58,900 nt of DNA from Desulfovibrio sp. (GCA_031272715.1 JAISTH010000075.1:1-58900), one strand, 5' to 3'; shown: positions 35,357 through 44,249, counted from the stretch's first letter. Numbers and translations: made by a program. Notes: generated by a model from the sequence alone, not told the origin.

Positions 35357-35670
35357 ATGGAGGCCGCGCTGGCCCCGTCAGGAAGCGGCGGGACCTTCCG
35401 CGGCCTCTTCGTGTGTGAAGGCTTCAAGGCTTGGGTAGAAGGCCCAGGATCAGCCCATGGCGCCGTTTGCGGGCCTCCAAGGCAGGAGCGCGGATTCCGT
35501 CGCGAGCGGACGTGGATCGGCCGGATCATGCAGGGGCCTGGCGCATCCGGCCCAACGCCAAATCGTCATCGGCCTGGAGCTTCAAGGGTTTTATAGAACT
35601 GCACGGCTTGTGCTCGAGGACTTCTCCATGGCCCTGCCGCGGGCCCGTCAGCATCCCCGTTCGGCGTAGA
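35357..35670 (+). pseudogene. Decayed duplicate of the helicase N-terminal domain
   Basis: The first 70 nt encode GGTFRGLFVCEGFKAWVEGP, matching GTFCGVFVCYGARPAFKGP of the helicase 900 bp downstream. At the DNA level GGACCTTCCGCGGCCTCTTC is nearly identical to the corresponding helicase stretch. Similarity continues in a shifted frame (CCCATGG, then CGTCGCGAGCGGACGTGGAT). Only the N-terminal domain is represented and no helicase domain follows, so it is a partial, frameshifted duplicate. Confidence 0.65.
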
Positions 35671-36239
35671 GCCTGTCGAACATGGCGCATATCTCCGGGA
35701 GCCGCTCTAGCTGTTGCTCCCGCGTCTCAGGATGCTTTCCCTTGATGTCCGGCGGCAGGGCAGACCTCCCCTCCCGCCATGGGTGTCAACGCCCCTAGGA
35801 AGCACCCCTGATGGTCCCTCGTCCCGGCGAATCCCCTCCTCTCCGACCGCCTGCCCCAAGGGGCCTGCCCGAAATCGCCCTTCGCCCGTTCCCTTGATGG
35901 CGGCCACGCCGGCCGATGCCGCCTCGTCGTCCGAGGGGGCGTCCTGCGGAAGGCGAGGAACTGCGCGGGTCGGACGGCGTCCGATGTTGGGGGTTGTGGT
36001 CGCGGCGGCAACGTGGTAGGAAACAACATCCCACCACAAAACAGGCCATTGGCTCTCGACCGGTATGCCGTGCTGGACGGCAGCCAGCGTCGTTTTTTCG
36101 ATGGCCGCCGTTTGAAAAGTTTCCGATGTCTGCGAATGCCCCCATACCTGCGCCAGTAGCCAATATCCCTTGTCTCTATCGGGCTGCAGGGTGACGTAGA
36201 ACAATCCGCGGACTTGCCCATGAAGCGATGGATCGCCAC
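35648..36239 (-). pseudogene. Possible decayed minus-strand gene of unknown function
   Basis: Two stretches look protein-coding on the minus strand but lie in different frames: RDKGYWLLAQVWGHSQTSET with AIEKTTLAAVQHGIPVESQW near the 5' end, and LPPDIKGKHPETREQQLERL plus PEICAMFDRLYAERGC ending in TGA at 35648-35650. No single frame spans them. No family was recognised, so the call rests only on balanced amino-acid composition against the GC-rich background. Confidence 0.3.
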
Positions 36240-36277
36240 CCCCGGCCACTTCCGGTCCGGGGCCGACTGGAGAAGCC

Positions 36278-38296
36278 ATGGCGGACGGTTACCAGAGAAG
36301 ACCTCTCAACAAGGCGCTGGCGAGCATCAAGAACCAGCGGGGCACCTTCTGCGGCGTCTTCGTGTGTTACGGCGCAAGGCCCGCCTTCAAGGGGCCGGAC
36401 AAGCCCATGGTGCTGCTCGCGGACGTCCGGAACACGAAAGGGAACATCGTCGCGGAGCGGATGTGGCTCAGCCGCACGAAGGGCTTCGCGGCCGTGGACC
36501 TGCAAAACGGCGACATGGTCCAGTTCGACGCGTTGGTGGAGAGGAACGCGAGGCTCTATCTGGTCTATGTCCCAGGACTGGAGTTGCCGCACTATGTTCC
36601 CGTCGACTATGTCCTGAATCGTCCGACGAACATCCTGAAGCTTGAGCCCGGCGACACCTTCCCGGTCGCGCCTTCCTCGGCAAGGAAAAAGAGCGCGCGT
36701 TCCGCCGGGCCTCCGCCCCTGCCACCCCTCACGGAGGAGCAGGCGGCGGTGGTGGAGCATGCGTCCCGGGAAGGCTCCCTGACTTTGGTCCAGGGCTACG
36801 CGGGAACGGGCAAGACCTACGTGCTGCATGCCATGGCCTCCCAGCGCAGGGTTCCGACGCTGGTCCTGGCCCCGACGAAGGAGCAGAGCCAGTACGCCAC
36901 CGAAGCCTTTCTGGACCTTCCCCACGTGACGGTGCGCACCTTCCATTCCCTCGCCTACGGCCATTTGCGGGGGAGGGTGCAAGGGCGCGTCGCCGAGTTC
37001 GAGCCTTGGCTGCTCAACAAGGTCGCCCAGAAATTCATGCCCAGGGCCGACCATGCCGACGCCTGGAATCTCGTGGGGGTGTGCTTCAGGCAATGGTGCA
37101 GGTCTGCCGCCCGCACGGTCAAGCCCTTCATGGACGGCTTCCTCCGCAGGTGGATACTGGAGGACCCGCCCTACGCCGTCCCGTTGCGCGTCGGCGACAT
37201 CGTCCATCGCGCCGGGATCGACCCCGAGAGACTTTGCGCCGCCGTCGAGGAGGTTCGGCGGGGAGTCTTCGAAGGCGGGACGGCCTTGATATCCGAGTAC
37301 CCCTGCCCCCACGACGCCTATCTGAAGATGTTCCAGATGGAGTCGCCGTCTCTGCCTCAAGGCGTGATCTTCGTGGACGATGCCCAGGACGCCACGGAAT
37401 GCATGTGGGGCATCGTGCTGGGACAGGGCGACGCCCTCCGTGCCGTTGCCGGGGACGTCCACCAGGGGCTGACCTTCCCCTGCGTCCTGTCCGACGGCGG
37501 AAACGTCGCCAAGAAGGCGGGAGGCGCGTTCCTGCGGCTGACCGCATCCTTCCGGTGCTCGGACGAGGTCGCGCAGGGCGCGGGCAGGATCGCGCAGCTG
37601 GCCGGGGCGACCGCTCCGTTCACGGGTTGCGGCGATGCCTCCACGAAGCCTGAGAAAGTGGATGTCTTCCTCGGGCGAGGGGAGGGGGCCATATTCCGTG
37701 ATGCGGCGAAAGTTGCGGAATCGGGCGGGCACACTTGGTTCTACGGCGAAAAAAATCTCTCCGAATTCTGGGAGGTGAAGGAAATTTTCGACCTCAAATC
37801 GTGCAACTGCAGCGGGGTCCAGCCGAAGATGTATGGCCTGACGGACACAGTGAACTTCGAGAAGGTCGAACAAGTCCTTGACATGAATCTTCCGGCCGTC
37901 TTCGACTGCTGTGCGGTAGTGAAAGAATTCGGCGTAAAGAACTTCAAGAAAGTAAAAGAGATTATACAAAACTCTGGTTACTGCGAAATGTCTCAAGCAA
38001 AACTATACAGAACTATAACAAAGCAGAAGAAATCGTCATTCGATGCCGTTGAGATCGGCCCTGACTTTCTGTCGATCAAGCACGTTCTCGAGATGGCGGA
38101 AAAATTCCCCGCAGGAAAGTCCATTCTGCTGAATCTCGGTGAACTCAACTGGCTGTACATCGCCATGACGCGTGCGACAAAATACGCTCTCGTTCCGAAG
38201 TCGCATCAAGTGTCCAAGGCCGATGTGCAGAAGTTCAGGAAGGCGATGGAGGAGGGACGCATCGCCTTCAGGGAATTTTCAGGGCACTACGCCTGA
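36278..38296 (+). CDS. UvrD-like SF1 helicase with an unrecognised N-terminal domain
   Basis: 672 aa. Residues 1-130 form a domain not assigned here (GTFCGVFVCYGARPAFKG, LADVRNTKGNIVAERMWLSR, LPHYVPVDYVLNRPTNIL), with short strands that may form an OB-like barrel. Residues 150-640 are an SF1A helicase: motif I GYAGTGKT at 173-180, motif Ia LVLAPTKEQ, FHSLAYG, motif II VIFVDDAQD at 363-371 (DDAQ where UvrD/Rep enzymes have DEAQ), and motif VI YIAMTRAT near 630. The region between the cores (about 490-600) is AT-richer, beginning near base 37735. It stands alone, so it could be a repair helicase or a defence-type effector; the duplicated N-terminal domain upstream argues for an accessory origin. 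Confidence 0.75.
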   Translation: MADGYQRRPLNKALASIKNQRGTFCGVFVCYGARPAFKGPDKPMVLLADVRNTKGNIVAERMWLSRTKGFAAVDLQNGDMVQFDALVERNARLYLVYVPGLELPHYVPVDYVLNRPTNILKLEPGDTFPVAPSSARKKSARSAGPPPLPPLTEEQAAVVEHASREGSLTLVQGYAGTGKTYVLHAMASQRRVPTLVLAPTKEQSQYATEAFLDLPHVTVRTFHSLAYGHLRGRVQGRVAEFEPWLLNKVAQKFMPRADHADAWNLVGVCFRQWCRSAARTVKPFMDGFLRRWILEDPPYAVPLRVGDIVHRAGIDPERLCAAVEEVRRGVFEGGTALISEYPCPHDAYLKMFQMESPSLPQGVIFVDDAQDATECMWGIVLGQGDALRAVAGDVHQGLTFPCVLSDGGNVAKKAGGAFLRLTASFRCSDEVAQGAGRIAQLAGATAPFTGCGDASTKPEKVDVFLGRGEGAIFRDAAKVAESGGHTWFYGEKNLSEFWEVKEIFDLKSCNCSGVQPKMYGLTDTVNFEKVEQVLDMNLPAVFDCCAVVKEFGVKNFKKVKEIIQNSGYCEMSQAKLYRTITKQKKSSFDAVEIGPDFLSIKHVLEMAEKFPAGKSILLNLGELNWLYIAMTRATKYALVPKSHQVSKADVQKFRKAMEEGRIAFREFSGHYA

Positions 38297-38536
38297 CGGA
38301 CGCCTTGTCCCCGGTTGATGGCGCCGCTTGGCGCCGTCCCGGGCGTGAAGGCTCCCCGGCACGGGTGTCCAGGCTTTCGGGAAGGTCCCATCGGGAAGCA
38401 ACCCCAACCCGGCTTGCGCCGGCGCCTGTCCATGCCCTGACGACCGCCGTCTCGCGGATCCGGCTGCCTTGCCTCCGCGGGATGGTGCGTCCCAAGGGAT
38501 GCGGCGTCCGGACGTCCGCCGATCAAGGAGATGCTC

Positions 38537-39793
38537 ATGCACGCATTGGAGAAGATCCTGGCGACCAAGGCCGGCAAGGCCAAGGTCGCCACCGGGGAGA
38601 TCGTGAACTGCGAGGTGGACTGGGCGGGCATCAACGACCTCTACCTGCAGACCGTCCGCTCCTTCAAGGAGATCGGAGGGAAGACCCTGGCGAGGCCGGA
38701 GCGGGTGATCATGTTCATGGACCACTACGCGCCGGCCTCCACCATCATGCAGGCGGACAACCAGAAGCAGTTCAGGACCTTCCTGCGGGAGCGCAACGCC
38801 GGGTACATCATGGACGTCAACCAGGGCGTGTGCCACCAGGTGCTGGCCGACCACGGCTTCAGCAAGCCGGGGCAGCTCATCGTGGTCACGGATTCCCACA
38901 CCACCACCCATGGCGCCTTCGGGGCCTTCGGCACCGGGGTCGGGGCCACGGACATGGCCACCATCCTGGCCACGGGGCAGCTCTGGTTCAGGGTTCCGGA
39001 GATCCTGCGCATCACCTTCACCGGGACCCTCGGCAAGGCGGTGCATTCCAAGGACGTGATCCTCCACGTCATAGGGAAGCTCGGGGCGGACTACGCCGTC
39101 TACAGGGGCGTGGAGTTCGCGGGGCCGGTGCTGGCCCGCTGGGGCGTCGCCGAGCGCATGGCGCTGTGCAACATGACCACGGAGATGGGGGCCAAGTGCT
39201 CCTACATCCACCCCGACGACGTGACCATGGAGTTCCTGAAGAGGAAGAGGATCACGGGCTACGAGATCATGACCACCGATCCGGACTACAAGTACGCCGA
39301 GGAGCTGACCTTCGACGTGACGGGGCTCGGGCCGCAGCTCGCCGTCCCCTCCAGCGTGGACAACGTGGAGCCGTTGAAGAACCATCTGGGCCAGCACATC
39401 GACCAGGCCTACATCGGATCCTGCACGGGAGGGCGGCTGGAGGACATCGGCGTCGCGGCCCGCATCCTGAAGGGGCGCAAGATCCCCTCGACGGTGCGGA
39501 TGCTGATCGTGCCGGCCTCCAAGGGCGTCCTGCTGGAGGCCATGGAGCGCGGGTACATCAGGGATCTGGTGGAGGCCGGGGCCACGATGGTCACCCCCAG
39601 CTGCGCCGCCTGTCTCGGGACCCACCAGGGGCTGCTGGCCCCGGGCGAGGTCTGCATCAGTTCCACCAACCGCAATTTCCCCGGCCGCATGGGATCCACC
39701 GAGGCCAGGATATTCCTCGGCTCTCCGGCCACCGTCGCCGCCTCCGCCCTGGCGGGGCACATCGCCGATCCCGCGCCGCTGCTGCCGGATTGA
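38537..39793 (+). CDS. Aconitase-family hydro-lyase large subunit (LeuC/HacA/DmdA-like)
   Basis: 418 aa from ATG 38537, which sits 6 nt after AAGGAG; the ATG at 38531 is too close to that site. The protein is the catalytic 4Fe-4S subunit of a two-part aconitase-type enzyme. Cluster ligands are Cys296 in IGSCTGGRLED and Cys356/Cys359 in SCAACLG. DSHTTTHGAFGAFGTGVGATD and STNRNFPGRMG are family signatures. Isopropylmalate isomerases normally read SCTNGR; SCTGGR suggests a different substrate. With LarA, fumarase and fumarate reductase downstream and no leuA or leuB, maleate (to D-malate), methyl-substituted malates or citraconate are better guesses than isopropylmalate. Substrate not determined. 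Confidence 0.85.
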   Translation: MHALEKILATKAGKAKVATGEIVNCEVDWAGINDLYLQTVRSFKEIGGKTLARPERVIMFMDHYAPASTIMQADNQKQFRTFLRERNAGYIMDVNQGVCHQVLADHGFSKPGQLIVVTDSHTTTHGAFGAFGTGVGATDMATILATGQLWFRVPEILRITFTGTLGKAVHSKDVILHVIGKLGADYAVYRGVEFAGPVLARWGVAERMALCNMTTEMGAKCSYIHPDDVTMEFLKRKRITGYEIMTTDPDYKYAEELTFDVTGLGPQLAVPSSVDNVEPLKNHLGQHIDQAYIGSCTGGRLEDIGVAARILKGRKIPSTVRMLIVPASKGVLLEAMERGYIRDLVEAGATMVTPSCAACLGTHQGLLAPGEVCISSTNRNFPGRMGSTEARIFLGSPATVAASALAGHIADPAPLLPD

Positions 39794-39860
39794 CCGGCCG
39801 GCGGCGGACGGGATGGCGGAGGGACGAACTGGACAAATCCTGGACACCAAGGAGAAAGAC

Positions 39861-40367
39861 ATGGAGACGCGCATCACTGGCCGGGTGTTTGTTTTCGGGA
39901 AGAACGTGGACACCGACCAGATCTATCCGGGGCGTTTCGTGGAGATCACGGATCCGGCGGACGTGGCGAAGCACGTCATGGAAGGGGCGGATCCGGCCTT
40001 CGCCGGGGCGTGCCGGCCCGGGGACGTCATCGTGGCCGAGAGCAACTTCGGCTGCGGGTCCAGCCGCGAGCATGCGGCCGTGGCCCTGAAGGCCGCGGGC
40101 GTCGGCGCCGTCGTCGCCGCGTCCTTCGGCAGGATATTCTACCGCAACGGCATAAATCTCGGCCTGCCGCTGCTGGTCTGCCCGGACTGCCACGACAAGG
40201 TGAAGGCGGGGGAAAGCGTGACCATAGACATGGAGACGGGGGAGATCACGGGCCCGTCGGGCGAGGTCGTCGCCCGGGCGGAGAAGGTCTCCGACTACAT
40301 GATGGACATACTGCGCAACGGGGGCATCAAGCCCATGCTGCAGCGCCGTCTGTCCCAAGGGGGGTAG
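39861..40367 (+). CDS. Aconitase-family hydro-lyase small subunit (LeuD/DmdB-like)
   Basis: 168 aa from ATG 39861 with AAGGAGAAAG upstream. It forms the swivelling lid that completes the active site of the large subunit. FVFGKNVDTDQIYPGRFVEI contains the substrate-recognition loop; isopropylmalate isomerases differ just after the DTDQI or DTD element, and RFVEITDP is not typical of them. SNFGCGSSREHA and AASFGRIFYRNGINLGLPLL are invariant family segments. It is separated by about 67 nt from the large subunit and 3 nt from the hydrolase that follows. Confidence 0.85.
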   Translation: METRITGRVFVFGKNVDTDQIYPGRFVEITDPADVAKHVMEGADPAFAGACRPGDVIVAESNFGCGSSREHAAVALKAAGVGAVVAASFGRIFYRNGINLGLPLLVCPDCHDKVKAGESVTIDMETGEITGPSGEVVARAEKVSDYMMDILRNGGIKPMLQRRLSQGG

Positions 40368-40370
40368 GAC

Positions 40371-41249
40371 ATGTTCGAAGGATTCACGAAGGAGGTGCGG
40401 GACGTCTCCGCGACCTCCGTCTGTTTCAGGAAGGGCGGCAAGGGGCCGGGGCTGCTTCTGCTCCACGGGCATCCCCAGACCCACGTTCTCTGGCACAAGG
40501 TCGCTCCGGACCTCGCCAGGCACTTCACGGTGGTGGCGGCGGACCTGCGGGGGTACGGCGATTCCGGCAAGCCCGACCCGGACCCGGAGCACCTGGTCTA
40601 CAGCAAGCGGGAGATGTCGAAGGACCTGGTGGAACTGATGACGTCCCTCGGGTTCGACGAGTTCATCGTCCTCGCCCACGACAGGGGCGCCCGGGTGGCC
40701 CACAGGCTGGGGATGGACCACGGGGGGCGGGTGAAGCGGATGGTCCTGCTGGACATAGCCCCGACCCTGGACATGTACGCCAAGACCGATCTGGCCTTCG
40801 CCAAGCAGTACTGGCACTGGTTCTACCTGATCCTTCCCGCGCCCCTGCCCGAACTGACGCTCCAGAACAATCCGGACTGCTACATGCGCACGGTCATGGG
40901 GCGCCGCAGCGCCGGGATGGCCCCCTTCACGGAGGAGGCCCTGGCGGAGTACGTGCGCTGCCTCGCCCTGCCGGGCACGGCGCGGGGCATCTGCGAGGAC
41001 TACAGGGCGAGCGCCACCATCGATCTCGTCCACGACCAGGAGGACCGGGACGCCGGACGGAAGCTCGAGATGCCCGTTCTGGCCCTGTGGGGCGGGAACG
41101 GCGTCGTGGGCAAGCTTCTGGATCCGCTGGAGGCGTGGCGCAACGTGGCCGGCAAGGTCGACGGAGGGGCGCTGGACTGCGGACACTACATCGCCGAGGA
41201 GGCTCCGGGGCTGCTTCTGGAGCGTGCCTTGCCCTTCCTCAAGGGGTGA
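40371..41249 (+). CDS. Alpha/beta-hydrolase with a fluoroacetate-dehalogenase-type active site
   Basis: 292 aa. It matches haloacetate/fluoroacetate dehalogenases along its length. Nucleophile and carboxylate-binding residues lie in HDRGAR: Asp104, Arg105 and Arg108. The triad is completed by Asp128 (LLDIAP) and His272 (CGHYIAEEAP). The halide-pocket residues of characterised fluoroacetate dehalogenase are also present at matching spacing: His149-Trp150 (YWHWFYL) and Tyr211 (CEDYRA). In that family Asp attacks the halogen-bearing carbon and water releases a 2-hydroxyacid with inversion. ATG 40371 lies 3 nt after the hydro-lyase small subunit, so it belongs to that operon. The physiological substrate, whether fluoroacetate or a halogenated C4 acid, is unknown. 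Confidence 0.82.
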   Translation: MFEGFTKEVRDVSATSVCFRKGGKGPGLLLLHGHPQTHVLWHKVAPDLARHFTVVAADLRGYGDSGKPDPDPEHLVYSKREMSKDLVELMTSLGFDEFIVLAHDRGARVAHRLGMDHGGRVKRMVLLDIAPTLDMYAKTDLAFAKQYWHWFYLILPAPLPELTLQNNPDCYMRTVMGRRSAGMAPFTEEALAEYVRCLALPGTARGICEDYRASATIDLVHDQEDRDAGRKLEMPVLALWGGNGVVGKLLDPLEAWRNVAGKVDGGALDCGHYIAEEAPGLLLERALPFLKG

Positions 41250-41571
41250 GGATCGAAGGCCCGGGCGCTCCTGCATGCCGGCGTCCCGTCATTTCGGGCG
41301 GGCCTCCCCCGGCCCGGAATCGGGCCCCGCGTTCCGACGCGTCCCGCGGGTGTTGGAGGGCATGGGCGCCCACCATCGGCATGGCGACGGTCGCGGGAGG
41401 ATATCCTCGCGCAGGCTTGGTTTTGGATTTGGCCGCGCTTGACTTTGCAACGGCGTCAGGCGAGGGTCGCAGGTTCGCGTACGTCCGCGTCGCCCACGGC
41501 GGTTTGGCGGGCGATGCCTCTCCGCGGCTCGCATGGAAACGGCAAACATCAACGAAACGGTAGTTTTCCTT
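41250..41571. other. Gap before malate dehydrogenase
   Basis: About 320 bp with no gene. A short stretch near 41480-41495 resembles a tRNA T-arm but does not fold. No ribosome site is clear before the downstream ATG at 41572. Confidence 0.4.
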
Positions 41572-42498
41572 ATGTCAAACAAGATCACAATAATCGGTTC
41601 GGGGCACGTGGGTACCGCAGCGGCCCAGTACTGCCTCGCGAAGCGTCTCGGCGACATCGTGATGGTCGACGTCCAGGAGGGCCAGGTGAAGGGCAAGGCG
41701 CTGGATCTCGCCCAGGCCGCGGCGCTGGACAGCCACGGCTCCAGCATCATCGGCACCTCCGACTACGCGGAGACCGCCGACTCCTCCGTGGTCGTGGTCA
41801 CGGCGGGCATAGCCCGCAAGCCCGGCATGACCCGGGACGACCTCGAGCGCACCAACGCCTCCATCGTCGCGGACACCGTGGCGAAAGCCATGAAGGTCTC
41901 CCCCAACGCCATGTACATCGTGGCCACCAACCCGGTGGACACCATGTGCATGGTCGCCCTGCGGGCGGGCGGCATGGCGGTGAAGCGCATCGTCGGACTT
42001 TCCGGGGTGCTGGATTCGGCGAGGATGTGCGCGGAGATCGCGGCCATCGCCCGTGTGAACGTCACCAACGTCTACGGCTTGACCATCGGCGAGCACGGCA
42101 GCACAATGGTGCCGCTGACGCGTCTGGCCAGGATCGGCGGCGTGCCCGTCCCGCTGCTCCTCTCCCAGGAGGAGCAGGAACTGGTCAAGTCCAGGACCGT
42201 GAACGGCGGCGCGAGGATCATCGAGCTCATGGGCATGTCCGCCAGCTTCGGGCCCGGATCCGCGATCTCCTTCATGGTGCAGGCGTGCATGAGCAGCGTT
42301 CCCTTCCTGCTGCCCTGCTCCGTCTATCTCACCGGCCAGTACGGCGTCCAGAACTTCTTCCTGGGCGCGCCGGTGAGGCTTTCGGAACAGGGGGTCCAGG
42401 AGGTGGTGGAACTGGAACTCAACAACCAGGAGCGGCAGGACATGGCGAAGTCCGTCGCCGCGGTGGGCGAGAAGGCCCGCCAGCTGGACCTCAAGTAG
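41572..42498 (+). CDS. mdh: NAD-dependent malate dehydrogenase (LDH-like type)
   Basis: 308 aa from ATG 41572; an in-frame ATG at 41533 adds 13 residues without a better ribosome site. Interconverts L-malate and oxaloacetate. The Rossmann fold starts ITIIGSGHVGTAAAQY. The mobile loop AGIARKPGMTRDD has Arg82 where lactate dehydrogenases have Gln, the classical malate-specificity residue; Arg88, Asp148 with Arg151 (LDSARM) and His175 (GEHGS) complete the site. GEHGS replaces the more common G-HGD. It lies between the hydro-lyase operon and the dicarboxylate transporter, consistent with malate as the hub metabolite. Confidence 0.9.
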   Translation: MSNKITIIGSGHVGTAAAQYCLAKRLGDIVMVDVQEGQVKGKALDLAQAAALDSHGSSIIGTSDYAETADSSVVVVTAGIARKPGMTRDDLERTNASIVADTVAKAMKVSPNAMYIVATNPVDTMCMVALRAGGMAVKRIVGLSGVLDSARMCAEIAAIARVNVTNVYGLTIGEHGSTMVPLTRLARIGGVPVPLLLSQEEQELVKSRTVNGGARIIELMGMSASFGPGSAISFMVQACMSSVPFLLPCSVYLTGQYGVQNFFLGAPVRLSEQGVQEVVELELNNQERQDMAKSVAAVGEKARQLDLK

Positions 42499-42587
42499 GA
42501 CCCTTCACGGATCCTGCAGGTGACGCGCCGCGGATGGCGCAGCCGCATCCCGCGGCAAAAGTGCATAACCCCATGCTTTTTTGGGGC

Positions 42588-42605
42588 TTGTGTTATTTTT
42601 CACAA
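42588..42605. promoter_or_regulatory. CRP/FNR-family (HcpR-like) binding site
   Basis: TTGTGTTATTTTTCACAA is an imperfect palindrome of the TTGTGA-N6-TCACAA type with one mismatch in the left half. HcpR regulators of Desulfovibrio are reported to bind this pattern, and E. coli CRP has the same TGTG-N8-CACA spacing. It sits 167 bp upstream of the transporter start in an AT-rich island, where activator sites are expected. Regulation is inferred. Confidence 0.5.
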
Positions 42606-42771
42606 GGCGTACTCTCGCCGTCGTGCAGGCCATGGAACCGGGTGAGACGACGCATGGGACCGTCCCGGAGGCTTCGCCCGCCGTGGATGTGCGCCTCTTC
42701 GTCCCCCCCCGGCGCGGACACTGCTCCGGTGCCGCAAATCGGCGTGAACGCTTCACGAAAAGGAGTTTTGC

Positions 42772-44229
42772 ATGAACAGAACGATGAGAGCGATCATCCC
42801 CATCGCGGTGGCCGCGATCGTGTGGATGCTCCCCGTTCCGGATGGCCTGACGGTGAATGCCATGCGGTATCTTGGCATCTTCCTTGCCGTCATCCTCGGG
42901 CTCATCCTGGAACCCCTGCCGAATTCCGCCGTCGGCATGATCGGGGTCGTCCTGTGCGGCACGCTGATGCTCGTGCCCGCGGCCGGCGGCAAGGCGCCCA
43001 CGGCGGGGCAGTCCCTCGGCTGGACCCTGTCCGGCTTCGTCGACGGCACCGTGTGGCTGATCTTCGTGGCCTACATGTTCGCCATGGGCTACGAGAAGAC
43101 GGGCCTCGGCAAACGCATCGCCCTCCTGCTGATGAAGTCGCTGGGGGGCAAGGCGCTTGGCCTGGGTTTCGCGACGGCCATAGCCGACCTCGTCCTGGCC
43201 CCCTTCATCCCCTCCAACACCGCCCGCAGCGCCGGCACGGTCTACCCGGTCGTCAAGAACATCCCGCCCATGTACGGGAGCCTTCCCGAGAACGAGCCCA
43301 GGAAGATCGGCGCCTACCTGATGTGGATATGCATCGCCACCACATCGGTGACCAGCTCCATGTTCTTCACGGGCCTCGCCCCCAACCTGCTGGCCCTCGG
43401 CCTCATCGCCAAGGCCCCCGGCGCAGAGGGTCTGGCCCCCATCGAGTGGATGGACTGGTTCTGGTGCATGCTGCCGGCAGGCGTGGTCCTCTTCCTGCTG
43501 GTGCCGATCCTGACCTACATCATCTACCCCCCGACCCAGAAGGATTTCGGCGAGACCCCCAAGTGGGCGGCTAGAGAGCTCGAGAAGCTCGGCGCCATCA
43601 CCCGCAAGGAACTGCTCATGATCCTCATGGCGACCATCGCGCTGGTGCTGTGGATATTCGGGAAGAGGATCTTCGTCGGATTCAGCAACGCCACCCTCGT
43701 CGCCCTGATCGTGCTGTGCCTCATGGTCATCACCGACGTCATCTCCTGGGACGACGTCGTGGCCAACAAGAGCGCGTGGAACACCCTGGTCTGGTTCGCC
43801 ACCCTGGTGGCCATGGCCTCCGGCCTCGCCCGGGTCGGCTTCCTGAGCTGGCTGACCCAGCAGTGCGCCGCGCAGCTCCAAGGCTACTCCGTCATGGGCG
43901 TCATGTTCGGGCTGTTGTGCCTCTGGTACTTCGCCCACTACTTCTTCGCGAGCCTCACGGCCCACACCACGGCACTCATGCCCGTGCTCCTCGCCGCCGG
44001 CGCCGCCGTGCAGGGCATGGACGTCAGGCTGCTGGGCATGATGTTCGCCGGATGCCTGGGCATCATGGGCATCCTGACCCCGTACGGCACGGGCCCGAGC
44101 CCCGTGTACTACAACACCGGCTACATCGAGAAGAAGACCTTCTGGATCTTCGGATCGGTCTACGGCTTCGTCTTCTTCGCCGTCTACGCCATCGGGGCCC
44201 TGTACTGGTTCCCGGTGATACTGAAGTAG
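42772..44229 (+). CDS. DASS-family dicarboxylate/citrate transporter
   Basis: 485 aa, about twelve to fourteen membrane segments, with AAAAGGAG upstream. Member of the divalent anion:Na+ symporter family (SLC13/CitT/TtdT type), which imports malate, fumarate, tartrate or citrate by Na+ symport or by exchange with succinate. Signatures: FIPSNTARSAGTVYPVVKNI (substrate and sodium motif SNT), VTSSMFFTGLAPNLLAL (second SNT-like site), and near the end FAGCLGIMGILTPYGTGPSPVYY. Succinate made by the nearby fumarate reductase makes an antiporter attractive. A CRP/FNR-type site lies upstream and a 19-bp hairpin downstream. Confidence 0.88.
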   Translation: MNRTMRAIIPIAVAAIVWMLPVPDGLTVNAMRYLGIFLAVILGLILEPLPNSAVGMIGVVLCGTLMLVPAAGGKAPTAGQSLGWTLSGFVDGTVWLIFVAYMFAMGYEKTGLGKRIALLLMKSLGGKALGLGFATAIADLVLAPFIPSNTARSAGTVYPVVKNIPPMYGSLPENEPRKIGAYLMWICIATTSVTSSMFFTGLAPNLLALGLIAKAPGAEGLAPIEWMDWFWCMLPAGVVLFLLVPILTYIIYPPTQKDFGETPKWAARELEKLGAITRKELLMILMATIALVLWIFGKRIFVGFSNATLVALIVLCLMVITDVISWDDVVANKSAWNTLVWFATLVAMASGLARVGFLSWLTQQCAAQLQGYSVMGVMFGLLCLWYFAHYFFASLTAHTTALMPVLLAAGAAVQGMDVRLLGMMFAGCLGIMGILTPYGTGPSPVYYNTGYIEKKTFWIFGSVYGFVFFAVYAIGALYWFPVILK

Positions 44230-44249
44230 CGCGGCGTTCCGCGTTTCGA

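Noticed and set aside
38537..40367. Leucine biosynthesis isopropylmalate isomerase (leuCD)
   Set aside because: No leuA or leuB nearby, SCTGGR and RFVEITDP differ from typical LeuCD, and the neighbours act on C4 acids. Not excluded, but not the preferred reading.
41430..41500. tRNA-like stretch (GGGTCGCAGGTTCG) upstream of malate dehydrogenase
   Set aside because: The sequence after the T-loop-like motif does not pair (GCAGG lacks its CCTGC partner) and no acceptor or anticodon stems form. At most it is a fragment.
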